The notes below the pieces were generated by a model. It was not told where the DNA came from. It made no database searches and worked only from the letters and a program-made list of their open reading frames with translations. A stretch of DNA of 64,000 bases, taken from assembly GCA_947453885.1 (NCBI GenBank), contig CANGIF010000013.1, forward strand, positions 1-64,000, read 5' to 3'. This document shows, in pieces, positions 44,555-54,102 of this stretch. Numbering within the stretch: the stretch's first letter is position 1; the number at the start of each line of letters is the position of its first letter. The DNA comes from Flavobacteriaceae bacterium (lineage in GTDB: Bacteria; Bacteroidota; Bacteroidia; Flavobacteriales; Flavobacteriaceae). Position numbers and translations under genes: made by a program.

Positions 44555-46462
44555 TTACATTTTATCTATTTCATCTTGAACCATTGCCCAATCATCTAAT
44601 AAATTATCTAAATCTGATTTTTTCTTGTTATAGGCATTAAAGAAAGAAGCGTCTTCAATGTGTTTGTTATAATTCGTTTCCAAAGCTTTATCATCATGCT
44701 GAATATCTAGCTCTAATTGCTTTATTTGACTTTCAATTTTACTCAACTTATTTTGTAAAGATTTTCCTTTTTTCTGATCTTCATAAGCAACTTTAGATTT
44801 GTCTTTAGAAGTTTCTTTTTTAGTTAAATCCTTTTTTTCAACTTCACGCATGTTTTCTAAATTTCTTTGCTCTAAAAAATAATTAACATCACCAAGATAT
44901 TCTTTTATTTTTTGATCTTTAAATTCGTAAACTATATTAGACATTCCTTGTAGAAAATCTCTATCATGTGAAACCAACAGTAAGGTACCTTCAAATTTTT
45001 GTAATGCAGCTTTTAATACATTCTTTGATTTTATATCAAGATGATTGGTAGGTTCATCCATAAGTAAAACATTAATAGGCTGAAGTAATAATTTACAAAG
45101 AGCCAAACGATTTCTTTCTCCTCCTGAAAGCACTTTGACTTTCTTATCCACATCATCACCTCTAAAGAGAAAGGAACCCAACATATCTCTTACTTTGGAT
45201 CTATTAGTATCATTTGCTGCATCTTCCATTGTTTGTAGCAAAGTAATTTCTCCGTCAAGATATTCTGCTTGATTCTGTGCAAAATAACCTAATTGTACAT
45301 TGTGACCTAGTTTTATTTCTCCTTTAAATTCAAACTCGTTAACAATAGCTTTTATAAATGTAGATTTACCTTGTCCATTTTGCCCAACAAAAGCAATTTT
45401 ACTTCCGCGTTCAACTAATAAATTAATATCTTTTAAAATGATTTTATCGCTATAGGCTTTTGTTACATTATGAGCTTCTACTACTACTCTACCAGGAACT
45501 TTAGAAATTGGAAAAGAAATATTCATTACTGAATTATCATCTTCATCAACTTCAATCCGTTCAACTTTATCAAGCTTTTTTATTAAAGATTGAGCCATTG
45601 ATGCTTTAGATGCTTTTGCTCTAAATTTTTCAATTAATCTTTCAGTTTCTTCGATCTTTTTTTGCTGATTTTTTTGAGTTGCTAATTGTTTCTCTCGAAT
45701 TTCATGACGGAGTTCTAGATATTGAGAATACGGTTTGTTAAAATCATACGCTTTACCTAAAGAAATTTCAATAGTTCTATTGGTAACGTTGTCTAAAAAC
45801 ATTTTATCATGGGAAACTATAACAACAACACCAGGATAATTTCTTAAAAAGCTTTCCAACCAAATTATACTTTCAATATCCAAATGATTCGTAGGTTCAT
45901 CTAAAAGTAGAATATCATTATTCTGAAGTAATAGCTTTGCTAATTCAATTCTCATTCTCCAACCTCCTGAAAATGTATCTGTCAAATTATTAAAAACTTC
46001 TCGTTTAAATCCTAAACCTAAAAGGATTTTTTCGGTATCTCCGACGTAATTATAGCCTCCATGTAATTCAAAACGATGTGTAAAATCAGATAATTCTTCT
46101 ATAATTAATGAATACGCTTCACTTTCATAATCAGTACGACTAATTAATTGGTGGTTTATATACTCAAGCTTATTCTCAATTTCGATTATATCTGTGAAAG
46201 CTTGATATGCTTCTTCTAATACAGTTCTTCCTTGTTCAAAATCAATATCTTGTCTTAAAAAACCAATTTGAACCTCTTTCTCAGTAGCAATGTTACCAGA
46301 GTCAGGAAGAAAATCTTTTGCTAAAATTTTCAACATAGTTGACTTTCCAGCTCCGTTTTTTCCTACAAGTCCGACTCTATCACCAGCTCCAAGTCTAAAA
46401 GTTACTTCTTCAAAAAGGTAAGTACCACCAAAGGATACTGATAAATTATGTATGTTGAGCAT
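44555..46462 (-). CDS. ABC-F family ATP-binding protein
   Basis: A 635-residue tandem ATPase without membrane domains, as in Uup, EttA and the antibiotic-protection ABC-F proteins, which act on the ribosome E site. The first cassette has GKNGAGKST, FSGGWRMR and LLLDEPTNHLD; an interdomain linker rich in Lys/Glu (about 230-315) carries the P-site tRNA interaction motif region; the second cassette has GQNGQGKST, LSGGERNR and LLMDEPTNHLD. The C-terminal 90 residues are a coiled coil, which is Uup-like. Likely role in translation or ribosome maintenance. Monocistronic. Confidence 0.93.
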   Translation of the reverse strand: MLNIHNLSVSFGGTYLFEEVTFRLGAGDRVGLVGKNGAGKSTMLKILAKDFLPDSGNIATEKEVQIGFLRQDIDFEQGRTVLEEAYQAFTDIIEIENKLEYINHQLISRTDYESEAYSLIIEELSDFTHRFELHGGYNYVGDTEKILLGLGFKREVFNNLTDTFSGGWRMRIELAKLLLQNNDILLLDEPTNHLDIESIIWLESFLRNYPGVVVIVSHDKMFLDNVTNRTIEISLGKAYDFNKPYSQYLELRHEIREKQLATQKNQQKKIEETERLIEKFRAKASKASMAQSLIKKLDKVERIEVDEDDNSVMNISFPISKVPGRVVVEAHNVTKAYSDKIILKDINLLVERGSKIAFVGQNGQGKSTFIKAIVNEFEFKGEIKLGHNVQLGYFAQNQAEYLDGEITLLQTMEDAANDTNRSKVRDMLGSFLFRGDDVDKKVKVLSGGERNRLALCKLLLQPINVLLMDEPTNHLDIKSKNVLKAALQKFEGTLLLVSHDRDFLQGMSNIVYEFKDQKIKEYLGDVNYFLEQRNLENMREVEKKDLTKKETSKDKSKVAYEDQKKGKSLQNKLSKIESQIKQLELDIQHDDKALETNYNKHIEDASFFNAYNKKKSDLDNLLDDWAMVQDEIDKM

Positions 46463-46502
46463 GATTGTTACAATTGTTACTTAATAAAATAATGTAAAAG
46501 GT

Positions 46503-46510
46503 TATCTTTG
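46503..46510 (+). promoter_or_regulatory. -7 promoter element of the DUF983 gene
   Basis: TATCTTTG matches TAnnTTTG, 16 bases before the ATG at 46527. Confidence 0.6.
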
Positions 46511-46526
46511 TATAAAAATATTGCAA

Positions 46527-46901
46527 ATGTTAAAAAAAGGATCCAAACTATATAGTATTTTAACAGGAAGTTGTCCTAGATGTCATAAAGAAAGTATGTA
46601 TTTAGATAAAAATCCATACCATTTAAACAATTTATTTAAAATGAATGAAAAATGTAGTAATTGTGCTACTAAATATATGTTAGAACCTTCTTTCTTCTAT
46701 GGAGCTATGTATGTTAGTTATGCATTAAATGTTGCTTTAATGGTTGCAATTTTTGTTATAGAATATTTGCTATTTAAAGCTACTATATTTACTATATTTA
46801 CTTCGATAGTTGTAGTATTAATTGTTTTATTTCCTTTAGTTTCAAGAATTGCAAGAAATTTATATATCAATTTATTTATAAGCTATAAAAAAGAAAATTA
46901 A
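46527..46901 (+). CDS. DUF983-family membrane protein
   Basis: A 124-residue protein with two CxxC pairs at the N-terminus (CPRCH and CSNCA, about 16 and 42), which probably bind zinc, followed by two transmembrane helices (YVSYALNVALMVAIFVIEYLLF and IFTIFTSIVVVLIVLFPLV). This is the DUF983 layout. The function is unknown. I chose ATG 46527 over the in-frame TTG two codons earlier. Its stop overlaps the stop of the convergent oxidoreductase gene by four bases (TTAA). Confidence 0.87.
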   Translation: MLKKGSKLYSILTGSCPRCHKESMYLDKNPYHLNNLFKMNEKCSNCATKYMLEPSFFYGAMYVSYALNVALMVAIFVIEYLLFKATIFTIFTSIVVVLIVLFPLVSRIARNLYINLFISYKKEN

Positions 46902-47953
46902 AACTGATATAACTTTTCATATCTTTTAATATCAATAACTTTATCTAAAGGGATTCCAAATTCAATATAATCGAATAAATTTTTAGCCATTACAGGTGCT
47001 AGCATAACTCCTCTAGTACCCATTCCATTTAAAACAAACATATTGTTATTTGCAGGATGCATACCTAAAAGTGGTTTTCTGTCTCTTACAGTAGGTCTTA
47101 CACCTGCTAAATGAGATACAATTTCAAAATCAGTGGCAACCAACTCTTTTAGTTTTGAAATCAATTCTTTCTTACCCTCTTTGGTTGGAATAGCAGTTTT
47201 ATCATTCCATTCATATGTAGCCCCAACTTTATATAGATCGTTGCCAAGGGGTATAATAAATATATTTGAAGTTAATACATATTTTAAATTAAAATTAGGA
47301 ATTTTAACTACCAACACTTCTCCTTTGGTTCCATCTAATGGTAAATAATTAAAAAAAGGGTTTGAATGTAAACCAAAACCTTCAGCAAAAACAATATTTT
47401 TAGATTTAATTCCCGAATAAAATATATTTCCAGAATTTAAATCTAAACTAGAATAATTAATTCTTGAATTTACTAATAAATTATTAGAAGAAAGATAATT
47501 CAAATAGGAAGTCAAAAAGGAATTTGTATCAACATAACCTGATTGTAAAACCTGACCAAAATTAAATGGAGAGTTAATATAATTAATTTTATCAGTAAAT
47601 AATTTTGATGATAAATAATTAGACAAATTCAATTTATCTGAAGCTAAATACCAATTGTTTTGTTCTTCAATTGAATGTAATTTGCGTAAAATTGGTAAAT
47701 GAAAATTAAATTTTGAATTTAAACGAGATTCAATTTGATTGTAAAAGTAATTCATATAATCTAATTGTAATCTAGAATTCCATACTTCAGAGAACCGTTT
47801 TAATATAACTGGATTATACAAACCACCTGCAATTATTGAAGAATTTTGAGAGAAATCACTGAAAACAACTATACTTTTTTTATTGCTTAAAGCTACATCA
47901 GCAAAAGCAATTCCTGATAAACCTGATCCAACAATTATATAATCTACTTCCAT
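46898..47953 (-). CDS. FAD-dependent oxidoreductase (DAO family)
   Basis: A 351-residue flavoprotein. The N-terminal dinucleotide-binding motif is DYIIVGSGLSGIAFADVAL, followed by IIAGGLYNPVILKR. The C-terminal GVRPTVRDRKPLLGMHPANNNMFVLNGMGTRGVMLAPVMA is the conserved FAD-binding end of the D-amino-acid-oxidase/glycine-oxidase (DAO) superfamily. The substrate, probably an amine or amino acid, is unknown. The gene lies downstream of gldN in the same direction, but a strong hairpin at 47967 separates the two, so it is probably expressed from its own promoter or by read-through. Confidence 0.87.
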   Translation of the reverse strand: MEVDYIIVGSGLSGIAFADVALSNKKSIVVFSDFSQNSSIIAGGLYNPVILKRFSEVWNSRLQLDYMNYFYNQIESRLNSKFNFHLPILRKLHSIEEQNNWYLASDKLNLSNYLSSKLFTDKINYINSPFNFGQVLQSGYVDTNSFLTSYLNYLSSNNLLVNSRINYSSLDLNSGNIFYSGIKSKNIVFAEGFGLHSNPFFNYLPLDGTKGEVLVVKIPNFNLKYVLTSNIFIIPLGNDLYKVGATYEWNDKTAIPTKEGKKELISKLKELVATDFEIVSHLAGVRPTVRDRKPLLGMHPANNNMFVLNGMGTRGVMLAPVMAKNLFDYIEFGIPLDKVIDIKRYEKLYQF

Positions 47954-47966
47954 TGTTATAAATAAA

Positions 47967-48000
47967 AAAAACTCTTACTAAATAAATAGTAAGAGTTTTT
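47967..48000 (-). terminator. Terminator between gldN and the FAD oxidoreductase gene
   Basis: A 14-bp stem AAAAACTCTTACTA/TAGTAAGAGTTTTT with loop AATAAA. Read on the minus strand, it ends in a T run. It closes the gldKLMN operon 18 bases after the gldN stop. Confidence 0.88.
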
Positions 48001-48017
48001 TAATGAATTTTTAGATA

Positions 48018-49001
48018 TTAATAATTCCACATATCAGATTCAAAATCTCTTATTTTTTCCTTCACACGTTCTGATTCTAGTAATTGATTCTGAGCATTAT
48101 CTTTCATATAAGCTTTAATATCTCTATCACCATAAACATTTTCTTCTTTGTAAATAACTGAGTTAAATCTTCTAGAATTCAATATATGATCAAATGACAT
48201 TGGCATAGCAGAGTTTCTATCATTAAAAGCATTTGCTTCATGAAGTATATCTCTTACAGCTGGAAAATATATCCAACACAATTCAATTGGATCTGGATTA
48301 TCTGCACCAATATCTCTAGCTTCAGGAGCAACAGGACAAATCGCTAATAATCTATATTTCAATTCGCTTTGACGTTTATCAAAATACCAAAAACCTTTAA
48401 TTTTATATCCAGTTATTTGATCGGCTCCTAATTCTTTTTTGTTTATAAATTGAGGATCTAAAACTTTAGCAACTGGTGGTGCTCCACCGCCAGTTTGAGA
48501 AATAATATTTCCTTTTTTATCTTTCTTAACTACAACAGGCGCAGACTTAGGAAAATAAAGATCTCTAAAATTATTAACTTCCTCTTTACCAGCATCAGTT
48601 GTATCTATATACATAAAAGAACTTTCCATATCTTTCATGGTTTTTTTTGAATTGAAATATTCATCACGATAAACCTCAGTTATTTTACCGTTTTTAATAT
48701 TTTTAATTAAAACATCAAACAATGAACGTCTATCTTTACCAATATTATTAGTATCTATAGGGTAATATAGTGGAAAATTAATACGTTCATTTAAATCAAT
48801 AATTTCATAAACTGTCTTTCCCATCAAAACATCTCTGTCATGAACATATCCATAAGGAAGTGGTTTATAGTTATCAGAAACTAATTGAGCAGCTGTTTTT
48901 TTTCCAATTTCATCTGGTGTTTTAGCATTAAGTAAGTTAGACTGTGCCGAAACAGAGAATAAACTTGAAGTAAAGACTAATACAAATATAAGATTTTTCA
49001 T
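48018..49001 (-). CDS. gldN: Gliding motility and type IX secretion protein GldN
   Basis: GldN (PorN in Porphyromonas) is a periplasmic component that forms the ring with the lipoprotein GldK, connected to the GldLM motor. This 327-residue protein has a signal peptide (MKNLIFVLVFTSSLFSVSAQ) and the GldN core, with LPYGYVHDRDVLMGKTVYEIIDLNERINFPLYYP near the N-terminus, YKIKGFWYFDKRQSELKYRLLAICPV in the middle and ELCWIYFPAVRDILHEANAFNDRN toward the C-terminus. It is the last gene of the gldK-gldL-gldM-gldN operon, with a gap of 56 bases from gldM and a terminator behind. Confidence 0.95.
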   Translation of the reverse strand: MKNLIFVLVFTSSLFSVSAQSNLLNAKTPDEIGKKTAAQLVSDNYKPLPYGYVHDRDVLMGKTVYEIIDLNERINFPLYYPIDTNNIGKDRRSLFDVLIKNIKNGKITEVYRDEYFNSKKTMKDMESSFMYIDTTDAGKEEVNNFRDLYFPKSAPVVVKKDKKGNIISQTGGGAPPVAKVLDPQFINKKELGADQITGYKIKGFWYFDKRQSELKYRLLAICPVAPEARDIGADNPDPIELCWIYFPAVRDILHEANAFNDRNSAMPMSFDHILNSRRFNSVIYKEENVYGDRDIKAYMKDNAQNQLLESERVKEKIRDFESDMWNY

Positions 49002-49057
49002 TGTTAAAATGTTTATGATTAAAGTAAGTTATAACTGCAAATATTATTTATAAATTC

Positions 49058-50617
49058 TTATTGAATCTCATAGATTACTGCAGCAGTTCTAGGTAACATA
49101 ATATCAGAACCAGTTAACTTAGTAACAATATCCGAAATAATAATTTGATCACCTCTAGTTGCTCTTGCTAAAGCAGCTTTACATTGTGCATTTACCCTAT
49201 CACCTGTTACTACTACAGCAGCTTGACCTGCAACTTTAAGTGTAAATTTAACAACATTAAGTTTAACTTCAAAATCAAAATCTAGCAATTTAGCAGATAT
49301 TTGAGATACTTCTAAACGAGATTTAGCACCTTTAACAGTTCCATAATCACCGCCAATAGCACCTACAGGACTTGGAATACTTTTAATTCTAAAAGTTTTC
49401 TTATCCGTAACAACAGATTTATTTGGTAATGTACCAGTAACAACAACATCAACAGAAGTACCTTGCCCAGGACTCATATTATATTGACCTGGTTTTCCAC
49501 CTGCAGCAGGAGTTAAACCTGGAGCTGAAGCTTTAACTTTATCACTAGAAATACCTGCAAATGAAACAGTTATAGGATTTACAACACCTCTGTATACTAC
49601 ATTCATTTTATCTGCAGAAATTGTTGCAGTGTTTGGTTTTGGTACAACAACATAATTCCCTTCAAAAGGAACTGGTATAGTTTTACCATTTTCAACAAAT
49701 GTAAACTGACCTTTAAGTGTTCTATCACCTACAGCACCAGCAACTTCAGAAATAACTGCTTGACCATTTTCTAATCTACCTGGACCTGTAAAACTAGTTG
49801 GTTTAGTATCCGGATCATATTTCCCTAATACAACTGTTCCTTTAACTTGTTCTCCTTGAAAATATGCATTCTTTTCCAATACTACAAAACCTTTAAATTT
49901 AGAATAAGAAGCTGCATCTTGAGCCGCTTTTCCTAGTAATGTACTATATATATCAAATTCATATTTTTTAACATCATTTTGCCAAGCAGTTAATTTTGCT
50001 AGTGATGCAATACCAGGAAAGTGAGCAAAATGATATTCAAGATATTTTTTTGTTACTCCTTCATGATCTTTAACGTCTGCAGTATTAAATGTAGCTTGCA
50101 AATTTTTAATAATTGGAGCTAATTTAGATGCTAAAGTAGGTTCACTTGAAGCAGCTGCTTTTAACTCTGCAACATATTTATTCATAGCAGCAACTATAGC
50201 TGTACCCTTAGCAGAATAACCATCACCTGCAAACCAAGTATCATCAATATGAGGACCTTTATCCATTGATTCGTAAGGCAACTTACCTGTTTCTTTTTCT
50301 ACTTGAACACCAAATTTAGCATCAGCTTTTAAAGTTTCAACATAATCATAAAAAGCTTTTGATGAAACTGCAACACGATCAGCTGTTCTTTTAGCTGCAC
50401 CAAATTCTCCTGCATTTTCACTTCCTTTTTGATTAATTGTTTCTAATAAAGATTTGTTACTCTCTATAGATGCTTTATTCGCATTTTCGAATTTTTCAGT
50501 CATCAAACCAAAAGCAGACAATACTTCTTTTGACATATTTAAAGCCAACATCGCGATGAAAACCAAATACATTAGGTTAATCATCTTCTGTCTAGGGGTT
50601 AATTTTCCTCCTGCCAT
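49058..50617 (-). CDS. gldM: Gliding motility and type IX secretion protein GldM
   Basis: GldM spans the periplasm as a long dimeric rod and, with GldL, forms the proton-driven motor of the type IX system. The 519-residue protein has one N-terminal transmembrane helix (MINLMYLVFIAMLALNM) after a short basic cytoplasmic part (MAGGKLTPRQK). Four periplasmic domains follow; the later ones are beta-rich (VLEKNAYFQGEQVKGTVVLGKYDP, GAIGGDYGTVKG, KFTLKVAGQAAVVV). The length and order match known GldM proteins. It lies 53 bases after gldL and 56 before gldN. Confidence 0.96.
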   Translation of the reverse strand: MAGGKLTPRQKMINLMYLVFIAMLALNMSKEVLSAFGLMTEKFENANKASIESNKSLLETINQKGSENAGEFGAAKRTADRVAVSSKAFYDYVETLKADAKFGVQVEKETGKLPYESMDKGPHIDDTWFAGDGYSAKGTAIVAAMNKYVAELKAAASSEPTLASKLAPIIKNLQATFNTADVKDHEGVTKKYLEYHFAHFPGIASLAKLTAWQNDVKKYEFDIYSTLLGKAAQDAASYSKFKGFVVLEKNAYFQGEQVKGTVVLGKYDPDTKPTSFTGPGRLENGQAVISEVAGAVGDRTLKGQFTFVENGKTIPVPFEGNYVVVPKPNTATISADKMNVVYRGVVNPITVSFAGISSDKVKASAPGLTPAAGGKPGQYNMSPGQGTSVDVVVTGTLPNKSVVTDKKTFRIKSIPSPVGAIGGDYGTVKGAKSRLEVSQISAKLLDFDFEVKLNVVKFTLKVAGQAAVVVTGDRVNAQCKAALARATRGDQIIISDIVTKLTGSDIMLPRTAAVIYEIQ

Positions 50618-50670
50618 TTTTTCTAATTAGTTTATTTGAAATTAATATTAATTATAAAGTATAAAACTAA

Positions 50671-51306
50671 TTATCCTTTGTTATTCATTGCAGACAACAT
50701 TCCACCATAAACGTTGTTCAATGAAGACAAGTTTGTAGTTAAAGTTTGCATTTGATCTTTTAATTTTAAATTATTTTCAGCAACTTCATTGTTTATCTTA
50801 GCATTCTTTTCAGCACTTTGAAGTTGAATTTTGTACAAACCGTTAAGCGTTTCCATTTGGCTAGCAGCTAAAACCATTTCATCAGCATATTTTTTTGTAG
50901 ACGAAACAGCATCAACTGTAGGAGCAATTCCTTTTGCCGCTGATTCGAAATTTTTAATACTACTACCTAAACTTGACATTAATTGACCATCAATTTTAGC
51001 TTCTTTCAACATAGCATCTAATTTTTGAGACAATAATCCTTGAGCATCTTTAGGATCCTCTTTTTTAGCATCTTTCTTTTTAGCCTCACCACCTGCAAGT
51101 TCTGGATAAACTAAACTCCAATCTAATTCATGATCCGCTGGTTCAAAAGCAGATAATCCAAAAATAAATGCTTCTGTTATAAGTCCAACTTTTAATAAAA
51201 TACTCGCACCTGGTAAATGTTCAATTTTAAATAAAGCCCCTACGATTACAACAGCAGCTCCCATACCATAGGTGAAATTCATAACTTTTTTACTTAATAA
51301 TGCCAT
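50671..51306 (-). CDS. gldL: Gliding motility and type IX secretion motor protein GldL
   Basis: GldL is the inner-membrane stator-like partner of GldM, converting proton flow into motion. The 211-residue protein has two transmembrane helices near the N-terminus (FTYGMGAAVVIVGALF and ILLKVGLITEAFIFGLSAF). Glu45 within the second helix occupies the position of the conserved buried Glu described for GldL/PorL proton transfer. The remaining part is cytoplasmic: a Lys/Glu-rich linker, then helical segments that are probably coiled coils. Gap of 48 bases to gldK and 53 to gldM. Confidence 0.96.
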   Translation of the reverse strand: MALLSKKVMNFTYGMGAAVVIVGALFKIEHLPGASILLKVGLITEAFIFGLSAFEPADHELDWSLVYPELAGGEAKKKDAKKEDPKDAQGLLSQKLDAMLKEAKIDGQLMSSLGSSIKNFESAAKGIAPTVDAVSSTKKYADEMVLAASQMETLNGLYKIQLQSAEKNAKINNEVAENNLKLKDQMQTLTTNLSSLNNVYGGMLSAMNNKG

Positions 51307-51354
51307 AATAAATTTGTTTTTTTAGTTAGTTAATTTAGTTTTATAATAATTGTT

Positions 51355-52737
51355 TTATTTTTTTCCAGTAATTTGAGTACCCATATAATCTTGAACAGTT
51401 CTAAACCCAATAAAACTTCTTGCTGAGTCAGCATATTCAAAATCTCTAGTTCCAACTTGTAAGAAATAAGCAACATCTTTCCAAGAGCCACCTCTTACAA
51501 CTTTTCTCATATTTTTAGAATCTTGAACATTAGGATTCATTGATGAAACAAATTCATATGCAGCAGCATCATAAGAAGAATCTGTCCATTCAGCTACATT
51601 TCCAGCCATATTATATAAATTATAACCATTTGCTTGATATGATTTTGCTTCTACAGTATACAATGCTTGATCAGCAGCATAATCACCTCTAGAAGGTTTG
51701 AAGTTAGCTAAGAAACAACCTCTATCATTTTTCGCATAAGGACCACCCCAAGGAAAAGTAGCTGATTGTAACCCGCCTCTTGCAGCGTATTCCCATTCTG
51801 CTTCTGTAGGAAGTCTAAATGAATTTGTCAAATCTTGATGCTTCTTTTTTGATTTGATATAAATATTCTTTTTAAGGGTTCTCCATGCACAAAAAGCTTT
51901 AGCTTGTTTCCAACTAACACCAACAACGGGATATTCGCTATATGCTTGATGCCAGAAATAATCATTGTGCATTGGCTCATTATAAGAGTATGCAAAATCT
52001 TTAATCCATACGGTAGTATCAGGATAAACTTTTGTTTGTTCCGTTTTTATAAACTTACTTCTTTTACCAACTTTAGCTTTTGCAGCAGCCTGAATATCCA
52101 TCCAAGAATATCTAAATTTTAACTTATTAACATCAATAGTTCTAAGACCATTAAACGCTTCGGCTGCAGGTAAATACATAGAATCCATTACTTCTACATA
52201 ATCAGCATCTGGATATTTTTTTGTATCCGTTATAAGTTTGGCTTTACGATTTAGTTTTCTTCCAACATACTGATCCTCTCCATCACCTCCTTGACTGTAA
52301 TAATTTTCATACATATACTTATCATATGCCGATTGTTTAGCTGGATCTGCATCATTGAAGGCAAAATCACCTATTCCACCTTTTCCACCTTTTCCACCTG
52401 GTTTTGCCCCCATTTCATCTGCCTGTATAGCAAGTCTAGTACGAATAATCGAATCTTTAACCCACTCTACAAACTGGCGATATTCACTATTTGTTATTTC
52501 AGTCTCATCCATATAAAACGATCTAACAGTAACCGTTTTAGTTGGAGCATCTTGAACATTAGCTAAATCATCATCAGATTTACCCATAATAAAAGCTCCT
52601 CCAGGTACCAATGTCATACCATAAGGCTTCTCTGGGTGCCATTTTTTTCCTGCAACTCCTACTAATTCTCCTTTATCACTCGAGCCACAACTCGTTAAAA
52701 GGGCTATCATTGCTGTAAATACTACGAATCTCTTCAT
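51355..52737 (-). CDS. gldK: Gliding motility and type IX secretion lipoprotein GldK
   Basis: GldK is an outer-membrane lipoprotein forming the periplasmic ring with GldN. The signal peptide ends in a lipobox, LLTSC (Cys at about residue 17). The body is a formylglycine-generating-enzyme/SUMF1-like domain: GMTLVPGGAFIMGKSDDD, DETEITNSEYRQFV, VGVSWKQAKAFCAWR, FRLPTEAEWEYAARGG, NLYNMAGNVAEWTDSSYD, VVRGGSWKD and FIGFRTVQ. A Gly-rich insertion (GAKPGGKGGKGGIG) and a longer intervening segment are typical of GldK. First gene of the gldKLMN operon. I saw no clear TAnnTTTG in the 206 bases upstream, so read-through from topA is possible. Confidence 0.96.
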   Translation of the reverse strand: MKRFVVFTAMIALLTSCGSSDKGELVGVAGKKWHPEKPYGMTLVPGGAFIMGKSDDDLANVQDAPTKTVTVRSFYMDETEITNSEYRQFVEWVKDSIIRTRLAIQADEMGAKPGGKGGKGGIGDFAFNDADPAKQSAYDKYMYENYYSQGGDGEDQYVGRKLNRKAKLITDTKKYPDADYVEVMDSMYLPAAEAFNGLRTIDVNKLKFRYSWMDIQAAAKAKVGKRSKFIKTEQTKVYPDTTVWIKDFAYSYNEPMHNDYFWHQAYSEYPVVGVSWKQAKAFCAWRTLKKNIYIKSKKKHQDLTNSFRLPTEAEWEYAARGGLQSATFPWGGPYAKNDRGCFLANFKPSRGDYAADQALYTVEAKSYQANGYNLYNMAGNVAEWTDSSYDAAAYEFVSSMNPNVQDSKNMRKVVRGGSWKDVAYFLQVGTRDFEYADSARSFIGFRTVQDYMGTQITGKK

Positions 52738-52943
52738 ATAAATTTGGGTTATTTAAGTATTCTTAATTTCAGGGCGTAAACCTATTTATAATTTTTTAAA
52801 AAAACAATATTTTAGTTTATTATTTATTTGAAATCGCTAAAAAAAATACATGATTTAACATTTCTTACACTCAACTCTACAAAATATCATTAAGTTATCT
52901 TTGATTATAAGCAAAATAACATAATGATTTAACTTTACTTGTT

Positions 52944-54095
52944 CTAAATTAAATTTTTTCTTTGAGCTTTCCACCATCTTTCAGGTATCTCCTGATTGCA
53001 TGCTTGAAAATATTCTTCTTCAGAACATGGTAATAACGTATTTTTTTTTAATTTATTATTCCCATTTACAATAAATGGTATTTCCATCCACCATCTTTCC
53101 GTTTTGTTGCTTTTAAAAAAAACAATTTCCTGATCTTCAATCGGCACTATGTATTTAATATAATTAGTCCTACTTCCAAAAGGGTATTCTCCTGATCTAT
53201 AATGTAATCCTTCTATAAAATACCATATAATTTGAGCAATTAAAACACTCTCTTGAAACGTATTATTATAATTAAAAATACCAAAAACAGATACTTTATC
53301 ACTAATACCTGAATATCTAGCTAAAGCACAAATATCTTTTCCTGTAAAACCATTGGGAACAAATGTAGTAAAATTACCCGAATCTGACGATTTTACAGAT
53401 GTTAAATCTAAACTTATTAAATCAGCATCTCTGAATACTGGCTCAGAAATAGAAACATTTACAGACACCTCACCTAATCTATAAGCTTCAAAAAACATTT
53501 TTTCAATAAGATCTATCTCTTCTTGCGAATTTAAATAGGTCTGATATCCTACATTGCTAAAATTAAATAAATTATTAGGCTCATCAACTATAATTTTTGA
53601 TAAATAGGAATTATAACTTGACAATGACTCTTGCGTTCCGATATCAAATTTACTGTCTATTGTCACTAAGTTTACCATCTGTTCTAATCGATCGTAAGAA
53701 CGATATAGTGCATACGTTAAATCCTGAGAGCCTCCAATTATTATAGGTATGATTTTTTTTCTTAACAAATTACTTACAATATTTTCTAACGCAAAATAGG
53801 TGTCATTTATTGTATCCCCATTTTCAATTGTTCCTAAATCAGCTATAGAAATATTCCAATTTCCTGGGTATAAACTATAAAGTTCTTTTCTAATTGAATC
53901 ATGATTAACCCTACTTATACTACTATTTGAACCTCGATTATCTTGTACTCCAATTATTGCTAATTTAACTTTATCAAGATCCGGAAATTCGTTGGCTGTG
54001 TTCAATACCATTTTACTCCCCAACTGTTGAGAAGTTAATTGTTTAACGAAATCGATTAAAGAAGTATCTAATGGTGATAGAAAATCAAAATCCAT
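52944..54095 (-). CDS. Arginase/formimidoylglutamase-fold protein with degenerate metal site
   Basis: A 383-residue protein of the ureohydrolase fold (arginase, agmatinase, formimidoylglutamase). The three metal-binding motifs are all altered. GGDHS is GGSQD at 121-125, so the His ligand is Gln124. DAHxD is DSKFD at 147-151, so the bridging His is Lys149. SxDxD is SLDLT at 228-232, so the last Asp is Thr232. Three of six ligands remain (Asp147, Asp151, Asp230). It is therefore unlikely to be a normal manganese hydrolase, although such genes are often labelled formimidoylglutamase. It starts seven bases after the topA stop, in the same direction, and precedes gldK. A regulatory or structural role is possible but unproven. 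Confidence 0.82.
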   Translation of the reverse strand: MDFDFLSPLDTSLIDFVKQLTSQQLGSKMVLNTANEFPDLDKVKLAIIGVQDNRGSNSSISRVNHDSIRKELYSLYPGNWNISIADLGTIENGDTINDTYFALENIVSNLLRKKIIPIIIGGSQDLTYALYRSYDRLEQMVNLVTIDSKFDIGTQESLSSYNSYLSKIIVDEPNNLFNFSNVGYQTYLNSQEEIDLIEKMFFEAYRLGEVSVNVSISEPVFRDADLISLDLTSVKSSDSGNFTTFVPNGFTGKDICALARYSGISDKVSVFGIFNYNNTFQESVLIAQIIWYFIEGLHYRSGEYPFGSRTNYIKYIVPIEDQEIVFFKSNKTERWWMEIPFIVNGNNKLKKNTLLPCSEEEYFQACNQEIPERWWKAQRKNLI

Positions 54096-54102
54096 GATTA
54101 AT

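Noticed and set aside
52896..52903. TATCTTTG on the + strand between gldK and the arginase-like gene
   Set aside because: It points into the antisense of the arginase-like gene, and no + strand gene follows; the match is probably chance in AT-rich DNA, though a small antisense RNA cannot be excluded.
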